DNA from: Clostridiales bacterium
Lineage (GTDB): Bacteria; Bacillota_A; Clostridia; Oscillospirales; Oscillospiraceae
DNA: 6,448 bases
Reading direction: 5' to 3'
Assembly (NCBI GenBank): GCA_022777455.1
Contig: JALFGI010000230.1
Coordinates: 1 to 6,448, forward strand
Below, piece after piece: positions 5,756 to 6,448 of this stretch; the first letter of the stretch is position 1; each line of letters opens with the position of its first letter. The notes beneath the pieces are model-generated. The model was not told the origin of the DNA. It saw nothing but the letters and a program-made list of their open reading frames with translations, and did no database searches. Position numbers and translations under genes: made by a program.

Positions 5756-6448
5756 ATGACCATTCAAGAGGTAATATCAAAATTTAATACGACCCCGTTT
5801 CTGTTTGCAGGTTCCGGTATTACGCGGCGCTATTATGGATTGCCTGACTGGAAAGAACTGCTGAAACATTTTGCCATGCTGATTCATAATGACCGTTTTT
5901 CGTACAATCTCTACGAATCCCAGGCCAAAGGTGCGCTTCCTCTCACAGCAACACTGATTCAAAAGGATTTTGATGGCGAATGGTTCCGTAATCCTTCTAT
6001 CCGAACGCTGGATGAGCAGGGATTGAAATCAGTGGAAGGTGGTAAATCTCCGTTCAAGCTGGAGGTAGCAGCTTATTTACGTCAAAGATCAGTTCCGGTT
6101 TCAAAATATGTTGATGAAATGAACAAACTGAAAAGTCTGTCCAGGAAAAATCTGTCCGGTGTGATTACCACCAATTATGATTTGTTCTTTGAAACCTGTT
6201 TCGGTGATTACAAAACATTTGTCGGCCAGGACAGCCTGTGCTTTTCTCCGATTCAGGGAATTGCAGAGATCTATAAAATTCACGGCTCTGTGACTGTGCC
6301 GGAATCCATTGTAATCAATGATGCAGATTACCGACTGTTCCGGGAAAAAGGCAAGTATCTTGCCGCAAAACTGATGACAATTTTTATGGAATATCCCATT
6401 ATTTTTATCGGTTATTCCCTGGGAGATTCCAATATTCGGGACATTCTG
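5756..6448 (+). CDS. SIR2-like domain protein, probable anti-phage NADase effector (3' end cut by window)
   Basis: The frame starts at ATG 5756 and stays open to the window edge, giving 231 residues. Visible motifs are those of bacterial SIR2-like (SIR2_2 type) domains: FLFAGSGITRR (15-25, nucleotide-binding GSG), LPDWKELL (29-36), VITTNYD (136-142), KIHGS (174-178) and FIGYSLGDSNI (217-227). N140 and H176 match in context and spacing the catalytic Asn/His of defence NADases such as ThsA (N112/H152) and DSR2 (N133/H171). Such proteins destroy cellular NAD+ on phage sensing and abort infection; that role is inferred here. No zinc-cysteine pairs of deacetylase sirtuins are seen. The sensor or helical C-terminal part, and any partner gene, lie beyond the edge, so single-protein, Thoeris-like or SIR2-HerA types cannot be separated. 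Composition is AT-richer than the other two genes, suggesting acquisition. Confidence 0.9.
   Translation, partial: MTIQEVISKFNTTPFLFAGSGITRRYYGLPDWKELLKHFAMLIHNDRFSYNLYESQAKGALPLTATLIQKDFDGEWFRNPSIRTLDEQGLKSVEGGKSPFKLEVAAYLRQRSVPVSKYVDEMNKLKSLSRKNLSGVITTNYDLFFETCFGDYKTFVGQDSLCFSPIQGIAEIYKIHGSVTVPESIVINDADYRLFREKGKYLAAKLMTIFMEYPIIFIGYSLGDSNIRDIL

Noticed and set aside
6101..6283. 60-codon minus-strand frame inside the SIR2 gene (and a similar one at 5777-5962)
   Set aside because: Both are antisense to the SIR2 catalytic domain and have no ribosome site or recognisable product.

Overview
The window suggests a GC-rich anaerobic Firmicute, most likely a gut Clostridia of the Oscillospiraceae type. 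This is inferred from the GC-rich synonymous codons, AGGAGG-type ribosome sites, a fused 2-hydroxyacyl-CoA dehydratase activase protein typical of strict anaerobes, and an MsmX/UgpC-type sugar-transport ATPase with a lysine-rich insertion. No species can be named from the sequence alone.

Layout. Bases 1-3918 (+) hold the last 1305 codons of a very large activase/dehydratase-like iron-sulfur protein whose N-terminus lies left of the window. Bases 3919-4137 separate it from a convergent gene and contain several inverted repeats. Together they can fold into a three-way junction (3976-4085), followed by a strong, probably bidirectional terminator hairpin (4098-4119). Bases 4138-5340 (-) encode a complete 400-residue ABC transporter ATPase. 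The 415 bases from 5341 to 5755 are a divergent control region. It carries a good minus-strand promoter, a leader of about 180 nt rich in competing RNA pairings (including a possible H-type pseudoknot and a small upstream ORF), and a good plus-strand promoter. From 5756 to the right edge (+) lies the first 231 codons of a SIR2-domain protein with the NADase motifs of anti-phage defence effectors.

The three genes do not form one operon: the first two converge and the last two diverge. The first two look like core metabolism and sugar uptake with host-like composition. The SIR2 gene is clearly AT-richer (hand count 23/60 G+C at 5761-5820 and 22/60 at 6061-6120, against 36/60 at 1021-1080), so the right edge probably enters an acquired defence region. 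Whether the SIR2 protein acts alone or with partners (for example a HerA-type ATPase) cannot be seen, because the window ends just after its SIR2 core motifs.

The items most worth following up are the structured 3' element at 3976-4119, which contains a short 5S-rRNA-loop-C-like motif; the structured leader of the ATPase gene; and the truncated SIR2 locus with whatever lies beyond it.
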